Source: Guyanagaster necrorhizus (lineage: Eukaryota > Basidiomycota > Agaricomycetes > Agaricales > Physalacriaceae). Taken from it: a stretch of DNA of 64,000 nt. The notes below the pieces were generated by a model. The model searched no databases. It was not told where the DNA came from and was given only the letters and a program-made list of their open reading frames with translations. A program made the translations under genes and the position numbers. Location: NCBI RefSeq assembly GCF_019112545.1, contig NW_025064887.1:1404193-1468192 (forward strand), in the 5' to 3' direction. Each line of letters starts with the position of its first letter. The stretch's first letter is position 1. Below, piece after piece: positions 11,393 to 24,857 of the stretch.

Positions 11393-13523
11393 CCTGCTCA
11401 ACAACTCCTCTGGAGAGAACAGCAAGGACAGTGAGAAGTATAATGATCCAGCTGCAGTACCTCTTGAAATATCTGAGAGGTATTATGAGGTTGAAGATAA
11501 AAAACTATTGGAAGCAGAAATACAATGTGAAAAGGAGCAGGAGTTTACAAGGTTATATCAGGAAAGAGTTGTGAAGCTCCCTCAGGATGTAGGGTGGAGG
11601 ATGACACCATTGAGAGAGGAATATTTTACAGTATGCCATGATCAAGCAGGCTATTTTTCTCTACAATAAAGCCCACCTCAAAGACCCTCTGGCCAAACTT
11701 CCAGAATATCAATCTCAGTTCAAGATCTGACCAATGCTAAATACACTGCCTGTTCCCTCCAAATGGGCTATCTATTTGGCACCAATCATTCAAACCACCA
11801 CTATGGCTTATACCTACTGTTGGTGACCACAAACCCTATAAGCTGAGAACCAAACCAGATATCCCTGAAAGCCAAAGAGAAGCTAACTAATAGGAGGACA
11901 GCTACCTGCCAAGGAAGCTAAGACCAGTGGCCAGCTTGAAGGGGATGATCCTGAAGCCATGAAACAGAGAGTCACAGTTGTGATTGGAGGATTATCAGAA
12001 AACTAAGAGAAGGAATACCTGAAAGTCCAATTTCTTACAATGACTCCTTTTACTTTTTCCCCACTTTGCACCAAAAGGTATCACTCTTTGGTGATTACCC
12101 AAATCCAATAGAGCCACTCACCCCTGACTCCATCCTTATACAATACAAGCCAGATCTTATACAAAAGCCTTAGCTCTTTAAAGAGCAGTCTGATGATATT
12201 GATTGCTTCTTCATTGATTGCAAACAATATTTTGAAGTATATTCTATCTACCTTTCTGCCAACATTTATTGGGTTGCCTTCACTGCATTCTATTTCAAGG
12301 ATGAGGCTAAAGTCTGATTGACTTTGAAGAGTTGAGATCTTTATTCCATGACCAGAGGGTACTATCATCTGCCATTCTGGCCTGTATTCAAACAAATAGT
12401 ATACAACAAATTTATTAGAGTCAAGTTGCACATGATTAGAACATGTGATAAACTAGCACTGTATTGTATTCATACAGTCATGCTAGAGTCTACTTGTTGT
12501 ATCCTATTGACCAATATGCTTCAAGGCCTTTGCAAGAAAGCTCAAGAGTGAAGTGATATGAATAAACTTAGCTTGAAGCTGAGGTTATACAGCAAGAGCT
12601 ATCCTACTTATATACTACTCATCCATCAAGATAAATATACTACTACCTATTGTATCTGTCCAAGTCATTGTACTCATTGTCCTTGATTGTTGTTACTGTC
12701 TACAAAAGGGCTGTTGTGCATCATCAAGTGTCATTGTTGTATCAAAAGACAATGACAGACTTGGCTTGTAATGACTAAGCCAATCTCACAGTCCTAAGCA
12801 ATGATATAGACACTCTGACTAAGCATGAAATAGGGGTTAATATGAAAGAAAAGTGGAAAAATCATAACAAAATTCATCAACCTGGCCATTCAAGAAGTCC
12901 ACAAGCAGAAGATGAATGATCTTTGAATGGGGGATAAGATGGCCACCAAGTACTTTGATAAGTTTAAACAACTTGCCAAATTAGCTGGACTCATCAACCA
13001 CACTGAGAATAATGGATGCCTAATGGAGTATCTGAAGAATAGAGTACCCTGCTCATATATTACAATAATTGCTGACATCAGCTTCAAGATCTCAAAGGGA
13101 TATGAAGAATGGAAGTCATGTGTCATTACAATAAACAAAGAGCAGCACTGACAGAAAGCAGAAAATACCTACCAGCAAGATGATCAAAGATCTGGCAATC
13201 AGAGGAAGGCTAGTATGCTAGCCCCTGCCAAGTCTAATATAACCCCTATGACTTTCACACTCTCCTATTCCACTCAGAAGACTGAGACCAGAACCACTTA
13301 CACTAGACAAGAGAAGCCCATGGAAATCAACCAATTAAGAAGAGAAGGAAAGTGTTTCAACTGTAGAAAGAAGAGTCATCTATCACAGAACTGCCTAAAG
13401 AAGAAGCAAACCTGCAAAGACATACAGGCTTAAATCACTAAATTACAGAAGGAGGCCAATAGACTTGAAGACAATAGAAAGGAGACAAAGATTGAGGAAG
13501 TAAAAGATGAGGCCAATGAGTGA
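11390..13523 (+). pseudogene. E1 ORF2 (gag), split by a solo LTR
   Basis: Gag frame after the ORF1 stop: an acidic, Glu-rich N-terminal part (LEAEIQCEKEQEFTRLY near 11505-11550), then the capsid-like region (WPVFKQIVYNKFI near 12380-12415). The 457-bp solo LTR interrupts here. Gag then resumes at 12875 (IQEVHKQKM..., then TKYFDKFKQLAKL near 12950). The zinc knuckle CFNCRKKSHLSQNC is near 13353-13395. The stop is TGA at 13521-13523 in the conserved GCC-AAT-GAG-TGA context. Internal stops make it non-functional. The role in the family is the virus-like particle shell and RNA binding. Confidence 0.8.
12413..12869 (-). repeat. Solo LTR inside E1 gag
   Basis: This 457-bp LTR of the same family is flanked by a perfect 5-bp duplication AAATT (12408-12412 and 12870-12874). 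Its left end reads TATTAGAG instead of TGTTAGAC and its right end is ATCATAACA. No internal region is present, so it is the product of LTR-LTR recombination. Gag sequence is collinear across it. Confidence 0.92.
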
Positions 13524-16500
13524 GTAATTCCACTTGGTTGGCCAAGGGACTTGATGGTGTGTCTCAAAATACCACTGGATGGACTTATGCTAGTTCTGTA
13601 GTTACCCCTATTTATGTGCATTTAAATATACCTCAATCTATGACTATTACAAGACTACTTAAAGAATTGCCTAAAACTAAGACTCAACTGCCTATAGGCC
13701 AAACAGAGGAGGAGGCCTCCAATAGCTGGCTAAAGCTATTCAAAACTGAATAGACTTGGCAAGCCATCTGAGGCACTAAGAACAGGGCCAAAGCAAAGGC
13801 TGTGCTCAAGAACTGAATACACAAGACACAGACCAAAGAAATCATTGATAAAATGATCAAAGAAATAAAAAAGAAGGGAGGAAGCAAGCCTTAGAGTGGC
13901 TAGATGAATTAAAGAGACCCAGGAAATATATTCAGCAACAGAAAGCTGCAGAGAGAGATCTAACCACAAAGGTACAGATCAAGACCCTCAACAACTGATC
14001 CATGCATGTGGTTACCACTCTAATTGACAGTGGCTGCACTAGGAGTTTCATCAATTATGCTGTCATTACTCACCTCAATCTACTAACCCAAGCCACTGCC
14101 AGCATAATCCTGGTTTACAATGCTAATGGGATCAAGAACCAAGCCAGCTTGATCATAGAGTTTGTCAAACTCCAGTTAACAATTGAGACTCATTTAGAAT
14201 GGATCAACTTAGCTGTAACCAAATTGAGATCCAAGGAGATCTTTTTCAGTCATGACTGGCTCACATGGCATAACCTATTAATCAATTGGAAGACAGGATA
14301 AATCACTTTTGCATGATGCTGCTGCTGAAAAATTCCTTTTGAGCTACCTGATGAATACTTAGAGGATTGATGGGATGAGGAAATAGAGGAAGGAGAAACA
14401 ATATTGGCTGTGGATATGGACTGAGCAATCCATATCTGAGTGGTGCATCATGCCAATGATCTGGCAGCAAGAGCCAACAAAAAGAAGGAGACCAAGACAT
14501 TTGAAGAACTGGTATCCAAATGGGCACATGATTTTTATGACCTGTTTTCCAAAGAGAGCTTTGATGAGCTACCAGAACTAAAGCCTTAGGATCACACAAT
14601 TGAACTCATCCCCAATGCTAGCACTAATCTTGATTGCAAGATATACAATTTCAGCACACTAGAACAAGTCAAATTAGACAAGTTCTTAGAGGAGAATTTG
14701 TCTAGTGGATGAATAAAGCTATCAAAGTCTCCTATGGCATCACCCTTCTTTTTTGTTAAAAAGAAAGACAGCAAACTCTGACCAGTCCAGGATTATCAGA
14801 ACCTCAATGAGATAATGATCAAGAATCATTACCCTCTCTCACTGATTTCTGAATTGATGGACAAATTGTGTGGTGCCCAATACTATACCAAGCTTGATGT
14901 TTGGTGGAGATACAACAACATGTGGATTAGGGAGAGAGATGAGTGGAAGGTGGCCTTCCAAACCAATTGAAGACTCTTTGAACTAGCAGTCATGTTCTTT
15001 GAACTGACCAACTCTCCTGTGACATTCTAATGGATAATGAACAATATTTTCAAAAATCTCATCACCACAGAAAAGATCACAACCTATCTGGATGACATCC
15101 TAATCATGTTGAAAGATTAAGAGAAACACCAATGCCTAGTTCACCAGGTACTGGAACTAATGAGAAAACACAAACTATTTCTCAAAGCCAAGAAGTGTGA
15201 ATTCAAGACACTCAAAACTGAATACCTTAGAGTAATTATCAGTGAAGGAAGTATTTGAATAGACCCCATAAAGGTGGCAGGGGTAACAGAATGGCCAAAG
15301 TCAACCAGAAAGAGAAAATTACAATTCTTCCTCAGATTTACAAAATTTTACTGCTGATTTATTTGAGATTACAGCAAGATTGTCCACTCTATGATCCAGC
15401 TCACAGAGAATGCCCTCTGGACCTGGGGAACAGCCCAGCAATCTGTATTTGATGATATAAAGAGATGATTAGCTGATGTGGTACTTGCAGTACCAATGGA
15501 GAAAGAGAAATTCTAGATAGAAGCCAACTTGAGTGAGGGAGTGATAGGTGCATTTCTCTCAAAGGCATTGACCACCACTGAATGCAACTATGAAATCTAT
15601 GACAAGAAACTCTTGGCCATCATGCTGGCACTCACTGAATGAAGGCATTATGTGATTGGTGCTATTCACACCTTTGAAGTCTGAACTGATCATCAAAACC
15701 TATACTACTTCTGATCACCACAGAAACTCAACCAACAATAAGCCTGCTGAGTCATCAAGCTTGTACAATTCCAATACACCTTGCATCATAAGATAGAAAC
15801 AGCAAACAAAAAGGCAGATCTGCTGATTCATAGGCCTGATCATGACCAGGGAGAGAAAGACAATGAAGAAGTAACACTCCTGAAACTGGAGAACTTTCAT
15901 ATCATAATCATGCAGATGGAAGAAGAAGTTCATGAGCAAATCAAGAGCATAATATGATGGACAGGATTGTAGAACCAATGAATTGCCCTCTCAATCAATC
16001 ATGAGTGAGACATGACTAAATCAGAAGATTTGATATACTATGATAATCAAATCTACATCCCCCAAGACCACTTACTTCAAGAGGAGATCATCATCATGTC
16101 TCATGACTATGCCACTGCAGAACACCCTGAAATTGCAAAGATGAAAGAGTTGGTACTACAGGAGTACTGGTGGCTGAAAATAGGACAAGACATTGAGAAG
16201 TATGCAAAAGAGTGTGAAACTTACCAGCACACCAAATTGAGCATGCAACCATGAGCTATCCCACTTTACCCAAATAAAGTGCCACAGAAACTCTGGACTC
16301 ACATCTTGGTTGACATGATCACTGAGCTCCCAGATTACAATAGTTATGATGCCATCATCATCATTGTTGATCAATTCTCCAAAGCAATCATCCCAGTCAT
16401 ATGTTCAACAGAATTGACCATGGAAGGATAGGCAAAAATACTTTCTGATGAAGTCTACACAAAGTACAGAATGCCTTAAGTTGTCATCTCTGACTGTGGT

Positions 16501-16845
16501 CTATAATTCATTTCAAAATTCCTGAATGATTTCTATCATCTTCTTAACAACTGAAGCAATGCCTCAACCATCTATCACCACAAACCAATAGGCAGATGAA
16601 ACATGTTAATCAAGAGATCAAAAAATACCTTTGGATGTTCATCAATCATCAACAAGATGACTGAGCCAAATGGCTTGCCCTAGCAGCATTTCAACACAAC
16701 AACTGAATACACTCTGCCACTGGCAAGACCCTCTTTTTTTGTTAATCATAGCTGTCATCCATGTATCATGACTACTGACCAACATAAAACAATGACCTCT
16801 GCATCCTCTGACTTCACAGACATAATGACTTCTATTCATGCTGAG
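13524..16845 (+). pseudogene. E1 pol, truncated by E2
   Basis: Domains in order: protease (LIDSGCTRSFIN, near 14020-14055); RT (SPFFFVKKK near 14735, decayed YLDDILIM near 15090); RNase H (near 15500-15640); integrase zinc region (EHPEIAKMKELVLQEYWW near 16120-16180); integrase core (VDMITELPDYN near 16310). The frame ends in the integrase C-terminal region at E2's LTR. Nonsense codons occur every few dozen residues. Confidence 0.88.
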
Positions 16846-17303
16846 TGTTAAGCTCAAATGACATGTGACTGAAACACATGATAAGTAGATGCTGTATTGA
16901 GTTTGTACAGTCATGTCTAAGTTCACTATATGTGTTTATGTGATGTTGTATTTCAAGGCCATTACAAGTTGGCTTAAGGTAGAATGGTGAGAGAATAAAC
17001 TTTAGCTTGAAGCTGAAGATATACAGCAAGAACTATACTACTCATATACTGTTTATGTCTGAGTTAAATATATTCCTACTAATTGTAAGTTTCTATGTTA
17101 TAGTGTTCTTTGTCCTTGAGCATTGTTACTGCCTACAAAAGAGTATTGTCCATCATTGAGAGTCATTGTCACATCAGAGAACAATAGCAGATCTGGCCTA
17201 TTATAGTGACTAAGCTTGTTCCATGGTTCTAAGTGCTGGTCTAGGCACTCTGACTAAGCATAAATAAAGGTCAATTGAGAAGGAAAAAGGAAAAATCATA
17301 ATA
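16846..17303 (-). repeat. 3' LTR of E2
   Basis: It is 458 bp, starting TGTTAAGCTCAAATG and ending ATCATAATA (the terminal CA is TA). The adjacent TTACCCCTCCTTTAAG (17304-17319) is the complement of the polypurine tract. The R motif AGCTTCAAGCTAA on the minus strand (near 17005) and TATA (near 17045) are in register. Confidence 0.9.
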
Positions 17304-20300
17304 TTACCCCTCCTTTAAGACTATCATTCCAATGGCTATTCTAGAGAGAGTTCATAGTCACAGATTGCATTGTCAGCATTTATGTGATGTTCATTGACCC
17401 ATTGATTAGATTCAGGGCTGTATCCCTTCCAACTAACCAAATAATCAATGGTTGTTTGGATTCTCCTGCTCTGTGTGCAAACTTTGCAGAGTTTGTAATT
17501 CAGAACTTGAGCAACTTCATAGTGTTCTTTATTGTTGATGAGTTCTGATGCTGATGATGGTGGTTGTTCTTGATTTGGAAATGCAGGGGTGATATATGGT
17601 GTGAGCAGTGTTTTGTTAAATACATCATGTATTTTCCAGATGATAGATAGGCAGAGTTTGTATGTGGAGGTGCCAACTTTAGCAAGAATCAGAAAGAGAC
17701 CAGTGTGTTTATCAGCAAGATTTCATTCAGGATGAGGGAGTTAAAGATTCATTGTATTGAGCTATACTTTATCATTAATGGAGTAATGATGAGCAGGAGA
17801 ATGATGTTTATTGTATTGTTTTTTCATTGTGAATGCCATCTTTTCAAGAGTAACATGAGTTTTGTTGTGAATCTTAGACATAGTGTGTGTAAAGGTTGAG
17901 AATGCAGATGTCATGATATGAATGCATTCTGTATATGAGATGTTTGGATGATGGCTATGGTTTATGAAGAAGAGGGTTTTTCTGGTGGCAGAATATATGT
18001 GGTTGTTGTGTTAGAAAGCAGCCAGAGTGAGCCACTCAACCCAATTGTCTTGGTGGTAATTGATGAATAGTGAGAGATATTTCTCAATCTCCTGATTGAC
18101 TCTCTCTGTCTGTCAGTTTGGGAATGATATGCCATGGAGATGTTACATTGGATATTCAGCAGTCAATATAGATTGTCAAGAAACTTTGAGACAAATTAAG
18201 GGTCTCAGTCAGAAATGATGACTTGAGGCATGCCATACTTGGCATAAATCTCATTATGAAGAATTTTGGCCCATCCTTCTGGTGTTAATTCTGTTCAGCA
18301 TGTGACAAGGATGATCATCTTTGAAAAATGATCAATGATCATCAATATAGCATCATAGCTATTACAGTTGGATAGTCTGATAACTATGTCTACCAAGATA
18401 TGGGTCCATGGTGATTGAGGAATCTTGTTTGAGTGTAGGGGTACAGTATATAGTTGAGTCAATGCTTTTCCCCACTGACAAGTTTTGCACCTCTTCACAT
18501 ATAATTTTATGTCTTGGCCTATCTTTGGCCACCAATACTCCTGCAAGACCAGTTCTTTGGTCTTTACAATTCCTGGATGTTCTGCTATCATGTGGTCATA
18601 GCATGTTGTGATGGTTTCACTCTGAAGTGGTTGATCCCATGGAATATAGATTCACCTATCATAGTGAATAAAGCCTCCTTCATTTATCATTCCTTGTTTG
18701 TGATTTAGTGATGGAGCCATCCACTGGTCTCATTTACTATTGTCTTGTGTTGTACTCTTGATCTGTTCATGAACTTCTTCTTTTGTCAGCATTATCACAG
18801 CTTGAAAATATTCAGGCTTTAATAATATCACCCCTTCATTGTTGTCACCCCCCTGGTTGTGATCTGCTTGTTGGCTAAGTAAATCTGCCTTTTTTTTGTG
18901 GCTCCAGCTCTATAATGCAGTGTATAGTTATACTCAGAGAGCTCCATAAACTAACATGCTTGCTGTAGATTGAGCTTCTGGGAAAGTCAGAAGTATTGGA
19001 AGTTCTGGTGATCAGTCCAAATTTCAAAGGTCTGGACCACACTAATCAGATAATGTCATCATTCTGTGAGGGCAAGCATGATTGCTAGAAGCTCCTTATC
19101 ATAGATTTCATAGTTGCACTTAGTGATGGTTAATCCCTTTGACAGGAAGGCTACCAGTCACCATTTCCTGTCCTGCTTCTGAGAGAGAATGGCTCTGATT
19201 TCTTTCTCACTTGAGTCAGTCTTGACTCTAAATCACTCTTCCTGTGTGGAAATCACAAGAACCACATCCTTGGTGAGTTGCTATTTGAGGTCATCAAATA
19301 TAGCCTGTTGAGAGTGTCTCCAGCTCCATGGAGCATTCCCTGTTAGTTGCATCATTGGTCAGATGATCTTGCTGTAGTTCTGAATGAACTGGTAATAGAA
19401 GTTAGTGAATCTTAAAAAGGACTGAAACTCCTTCTTTGTCAGCACCAGCCATTCTGTTACTCCTGTGATCTTTATCAGATCTATCCAAATGCTTTCTTCA
19501 CTGATGATTACTCTAAGGTACTCTATTTCTAGCATCTCAAATTCACACTTTTCTGCTTTGAGAAAAAGCTTATGCTTTCTCATCAGTTTGAGCATCTGTT
19601 GAACCAGTCATTGATGTTTTTCATGATCTTTAGACATTATAAGGATATCATTCAAATAGATTGTTACTTTGCCAGTGGTGATAAGAATTCTAGCATGATT
19701 GTGTGAATATAATACAGCACTAGTTTATTACATGTTTAGAGTTACATGTCAAGCAGATCTAAGAGACATAGCTGAGGGAGTAAACCTTGCAGTCTAGATT
19801 AGCATTTACACTAAGAGTCAGCTCAATGGCATGGTCTCAGAGTTTTGGATTGGAGAGTTCATCAAAATTTTCCTTATCAAAGAGGTTCTGAAAGTCTCTA
19901 GTCTATTTGAGAACTATTTTTTTGAATGTTTTTGCCTCTTCAGTAGTGTTAGCTTTTGCTGCCAAGTCATTAGCATGATGTACTATCTGAATGTGAACTG
20001 CTTTTTCAATATCCACTGCAAGGATAGTTTCTCCTTTCTCCATCTCTTTATCTCACAAGTCTTCTGAGTCTTTATCAGATAATGTGAATGGGGTTTTGCA
20101 GCATTGGCATCTCACAAACATGATTCAGCCAGACTTCCAATTGATCAATGAGTTGTGTCTGACCAGCCAGTCATGTCCAAGGAAGATTTCTTTTGAGCTA
20201 AGGTCTGTAACAGCAAGATTAATGCATTTAGCATGATTGCCAATGATGAGATGCAATTTGATGAACTGTGTGATCAACCCAGTCTGATTCCAGGTTTCAT

Positions 20301-20391
20301 CAGTGTTATAGACTGGAATGAGAGTGACAGTTGTCTTGGTCAGAAGATAGTTTTGAGTGACAAAGTCTCAGTCAATCAAGCTTCTATACAG
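17304..20391 (-). pseudogene. E2 pol with an internal deletion in RT
   Basis: Reading leftward: protease remnant next to 20391, linker, the start of RT (ANLDCK-equivalent near 19790), then a gap, then RT from the active site on (IYLNDILIM near 19660), RNase H (near 19200), and the integrase HHCC and core (EHPGIVKTKELVLQEYWWPK near 18535-18590, VDIVIRLSNCN near 18380). About 190 codons of RT between the N-terminal part and the active site are missing, replaced by a 77-bp LTR end. Stops are frequent. Confidence 0.85.
19686..19762 (+). repeat. LTR end fragment inside E2 RT
   Basis: The run TCTAGCATGATTGTGTG...AGATCTAA matches the last roughly 77 bp (U5) of the plus-oriented LTRs, lacking the final CA. 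It lies exactly where the RT segment is deleted, so an LTR insertion followed by deletion is the likely history. Confidence 0.75.
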
Positions 20392-20863
20392 TGTTAAGCT
20401 CAAATAACACATGACTAAAACATATGATAAACTGACACTGCTTTGTGTTCAGACAGTCACATCAGAGTCTACTATATGTGTCTATTTGTCTTTGTATTTC
20501 AAGGCCTTGTGATTGGCTTAAGATAAGATGGTGAAAGAATAAACTTTAGCTCAAAGCTGAGGATATTACAGTGAGAGCTACACTACTTATATATCAGTCA
20601 TCATCCATTTTATAGATATCACTATCTAATCATGCATCCTGGCACTATAGAGTGTTTCATTCAGTGTCATTAAGCTACCTACAAAAGGATATTGTCTGTC
20701 ATTAAGCAGTTACCATCATGTTGAAGGATAATAACCAACTGGGCATGTTGTGATGACTAAGCACTGGTCTCATGATCCTAAGCACTGGTCTAAGCACCCT
20801 GACTAAGCAGAAATAGGAGTCAATCCCTTGAATAAAAGATGAAAATAAGAAAAAATCATAACA
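20392..20863 (-). repeat. 3' LTR of E3
   Basis: It is 472 bp, TGTTAAGCTC to ATCATAACA. The following TTACTTCCTTCTTAAG is the complemented polypurine tract. It pairs with 29011-29481. Confidence 0.92.
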
Positions 20864-20896
20864 TTACTTCCTTCTTAAGACCATCATCCTGATGGC

Positions 20897-23800
20897 TTAA
20901 ATTAAAGATAAGTCTAGGCATCCCAGAGCAGATAACCTGCCCTTCTTCTCATAAGATTCATGAAGACATTGACCATTAAATTAGTCAATGCCTCTGTTTG
21001 TAGTTCTGAATGGCCTCCTCAGTGTCCATATACTTTTTGTTCACTTATTAGTTAGATTCAGAGCTGTAGCTCTTTCAACTAACCAAGTAATCTACTGTTA
21101 TTGTCATTCCATCTCCTTTGGCTTTAACTTTGTGAAATTTATAGTTTAAGACCTTATTGATTTTATAGTGTTCTTCATCATCAATCAGGTCTGGCAGTGG
21201 TGGTGGTGGTTGTTCTTGATTCAGAAATGCCAGGGCAATATAGGATGTCAGTAATGCCTTATTGAAGATGTTGTGGATCTTTCAAGTGGTCAGAAGATGA
21301 AGTTTGTATGTGGAATTGCTGATTTTGGTGAGGATCAAGAATAGTTTCATTCATTTATCAGCAAGCTTCTGTTTCAGGCAGGGGAGATAGAGGTTGGTGG
21401 TGTCCAGCTATACTTTATTGTTAGCTGAATATTCATATGCAGTATAGTGGTGTTTATCATACTGCTTTTTCATAGTTGTTGCAGCCCTCTCAAGGGCTGC
21501 TTTAGTTTCTGTATGTATTTTTGTCATTGTTGTGGTGAAGTCTGTAGAGATGAGCATTGTGGTCTGTGTGTGTTTGGTTTGGGCAATATGAGGGTGTCGA
21601 CCATAGTTCATGAAGAACAGACTCTTGTCTGTGGCTGAATGGATTCTGTTGTTGTGTTGAAAGGCAGTGAGCACTAACTATTTCATCCAGTCATTCTGTT
21701 GATAATTAATGAAGAGGTGGAAATACTTCTCCACCTCTTGGTTTGCTCATTCTATCTGACCATCCATTTGTGAGTGGTAAGCAGTTGATACATTGTGTTT
21801 GATGTTAAGTAGTCAATATAAGTCATCCAGGAATTTGGAGATGAATTAGGGTCTTCTATCCAAGATGACTACTTGAGGCATGCTATACTTGGCATATACT
21901 TTGTCACATAGGATTTTGGCCCATCCTTCCAAGGTTAATTCTGTTAAGCAGGTGATTAGTATGATTGTCTTAGAGAAGTAGTTGACTATGATGATAATAG
22001 TGTCATAGCTGTTGCAATCCAGTAATCTGATGATCATATCCACTGAAATGTGGGTCCATAGTACTGAGAAAACCTCATTTGGATAGAGTGGTGCAGCCCA
22101 CAGCTGCATTGAGGACTTGCCTTGTTGGCAAGTCTTATATGCTCTGATGTAATGTTCAATGTCTTGGCCCATTTTAGACCACTAATATTCCTGTAAGATA
22201 AGTTCTTTGGTTTTGGCAATGTCTGGATGGCTGGCAGTTGCATGATCATGACATATGGCAATAATCTTACCATAAAGGCCTTGGTCTCTGGGAATATAGA
22301 TCTGCCGGTCATAGTAGATCATACCTCCTTCTTTTATCATCTCATGCTCATGGTTTAGTGATGGAGCCACATGTTAGTCCCACTTCTTTACATCTCTCAT
22401 GATGCTTTTGATCTGCTCATGGATCTCTTTCTCAGTTGGCATTATTATTGCCTGAAAATGTTCAGGCTTTAATAATATTACTCTTTTATTGTCTCCTCCT
22501 CTCTGGTCATGATCAGCCCATCAACTGAGGAGGTCAGCTTTTTTGTTTACTGCACCAGCTTTGTGGTGCAGCATGTATTGGTATTGGCTAAGCTCAGTTA
22601 TCCACCTAGCTTGTTGGTGGTTTAGTTTTTGTAGTTGTCAGAAATATTGTAAATTCTAGTGATCTGTCCAGATCTTGAAAGTTTTGACTGTGCTGATCAG
22701 ATAATGCTGCTATTCTTTCAGGGTGAGCATAATTGTGAGCAGTTTTTTATTGTATATTTTGTAGTTCTGCTTTATGATGGTTAGTGCTTTGGAGAGAAAT
22801 GCCATGGGCCATCATCTCTCATCTTGTTTCTGAGAGAGAATGGTGCCAATCACTCCTTCACTAGAGTCCACCTCAACTCAGAACTTGCTGTCTTGTGTCA
22901 GGATGGCAAGTACTACATCCTCTGCTAGTCAGTGCTTGAGGTCATCAAATGCTAATTGTTGAGTTGAGCCCCATGTCTATGGTGTATTACCAGTTAACTG
23001 GATTATGGAGCAGACTACTTTGCTGTAGTCACAGATAAAATATCAGTAGAAGTTGGTGAAGCCTAAAAAGGATTGTAATTTCTTTTTCTTGGTGGGCTCT
23101 GGCCACTCTGTTACTTCTGCCACCTTGACAGGATTCATTCAGATGCTGTCTTTGCTAATGATGACTCTAAGGTACTCAGTTTTGAGCATCTCAAACTCAC
23201 ACTTTTCTGCTTTGAGGAATAGGTGGTGCTTCCTCATGAGAGCTAGTACTTGTCATACTAGCTGTCAATGTTCTTCCTTGGTTTTGGACATGATAAGAAT
23301 ATTGTCCAAATAGATTATGACTTTTTCAGTGACAATGAGATCCTTGAATATGTTATTCATCATCCACTGGAAGGTTGCTGGTGAGTTCATGAGACCAAAA
23401 AACATAACTATGAGCTCAAACAGCTCTTAGTTAGTGCAGAAGGTAGCCTTCCATTCATTGTCTTCTTTGATGTGCACATTATTGTATCCCCAGACATCCA
23501 GCTTAGTGTAGTATCAGGTGCTGCAGAGCTTATCCATGAGTTTAGAGATCAAAGAAAGTAGATAACAATTTTTGATCATCAGCTTATTGAGCCTCTGATA
23601 ATCTTGTATCAGTCAGAGTTTGCTGTCTTTTTTCTTGATGAAGAAGAAAGACAAGGCCATCAGAGACTTGGATGGCTGGATGCATCCATTAGACAGGTTC
23701 TCATCTAAGAACTTGTCAAGTTCTTGCTGTTTGTTGTTGCTAAGAGGATATGTTTTGCAATCTAAGTTGGTGTTGGCATTTGGAATTAGCTTGATAGCAT

Positions 23801-24857
23801 GGTTCCAGGGTTTTGAATTGGGTAGTTCATTAAAGCTTTCTTTGTCAAACAAATTCTGGTAATTGTATGCCTATTCAGACACCATCTTCTTGAATGTCTT
23901 ACTCTCCTTCTCTGCATTAGCCTTTGCTGCCAGATCATTGGTATGGTGTATTACATGAATGTGAATGGCCTTCTGCAGGTCCACAGTGAGAATTGTCTCA
24001 CTGTCTTCCATCTCCTCATCCTATTGGTTCTTGGTGCCTTCATCAGAGAGCTTGAACAGTATTTTTTAGCATTGGCACCTTGCAAATGTGATGCATCTGG
24101 TTTTCCAATTGATTAACAGATTGTGGCAGATCAGCCAGTCATGGCCAAGGAAGATCTCCTTAGTTCCTAGATCCATTATAGCCAGGTTGATCCTTTTGGA
24201 ATGATCTCTGATTGTGAGTCTAAGCTCAATGAATTTGATGATCAAACTAGCTTGGTTCTTTGTTCCATCTGCATTGTACACTGAGATTGGGGCTGCTATT
24301 GCCCAAGTTAGGAGGTTGTGCTTAGTGATGAAAGCATAGTTGATAGAGCTCCTAGTGCATCTGCTGTCAATAAGCACAGTGATTATATAAGTGCTATAAG
24401 ATGTGAGTGTCTCAATTTGGGCCTTGGCCTGAGATTTTAGACTGTCAGATAAATTTCTGTGGTCTCTGAAGCTTGTTGAGCCATTCTAAGGCTCAGCAGC
24501 ATTTGGTCTCCTTCATTTTCTTGATCATGCCATCTATCACTTCTTCAGCTCAGGTCTTGTGGACCCAGTTCCTGAGCATGGCTTTTGCTGCAGCTTCATT
24601 CTTGGTGTTCTTGATAGCTCACTATGTCCATTCGGTGTTAAATGGTTTGAGCCAGCCAGTGGGGCTCTCTGCCCCTATTTGGCCCATAGGCATTTTAGTC
24701 TCTTTCTTAGGCAATCCTTGCATTTGAGTGGTGAAGTCAGGTATATTTGAATGCATGCATAATTTAAACATAGGTAGAACTACAGAGGTATAATCAGTCT
24801 ATCCAGTGTCTGTTCATGATACACCACTCTTTATTCTGGCTGAGTCAGTAGAATCAC
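20897..24857 (-). pseudogene. E3 pol polyprotein remnant
   Basis: From right to left: protease (LIDSRCTRSSIN, near 24345-24380), RT start region near 23650-23800, active site (decayed YLDDILIM near 23300), RNase H (near 22850), integrase zinc region (SHPDIAKTKELILQEY near 22185-22240), core (VDMIIRLLDCN near 22030), AYHPQTDGQ-equivalent near 21770, and a chromodomain-like C terminus near 21100-20900. It terminates in TAA at 20897-20899, matching the stop of the youngest copy. Nonsense codons are frequent. Confidence 0.87.

Larger units (their letters stand above)
9670..16845 (+). mobile_element. E1: Tf1/sushi-like chromovirus, 5' LTR to integrase
   Basis: Plus-strand element: LTR (9670-10129), primer site, ORF1, ORF2/gag interrupted by a solo LTR, and pol up to the integrase C-terminal region, where E2 interrupts it at 16846. 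The 3' end and 3' LTR are not in the window. All frames carry many stops. The left flank TTAGG (9665-9669) should recur as a target-site duplication at the missing end. Confidence 0.85.
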
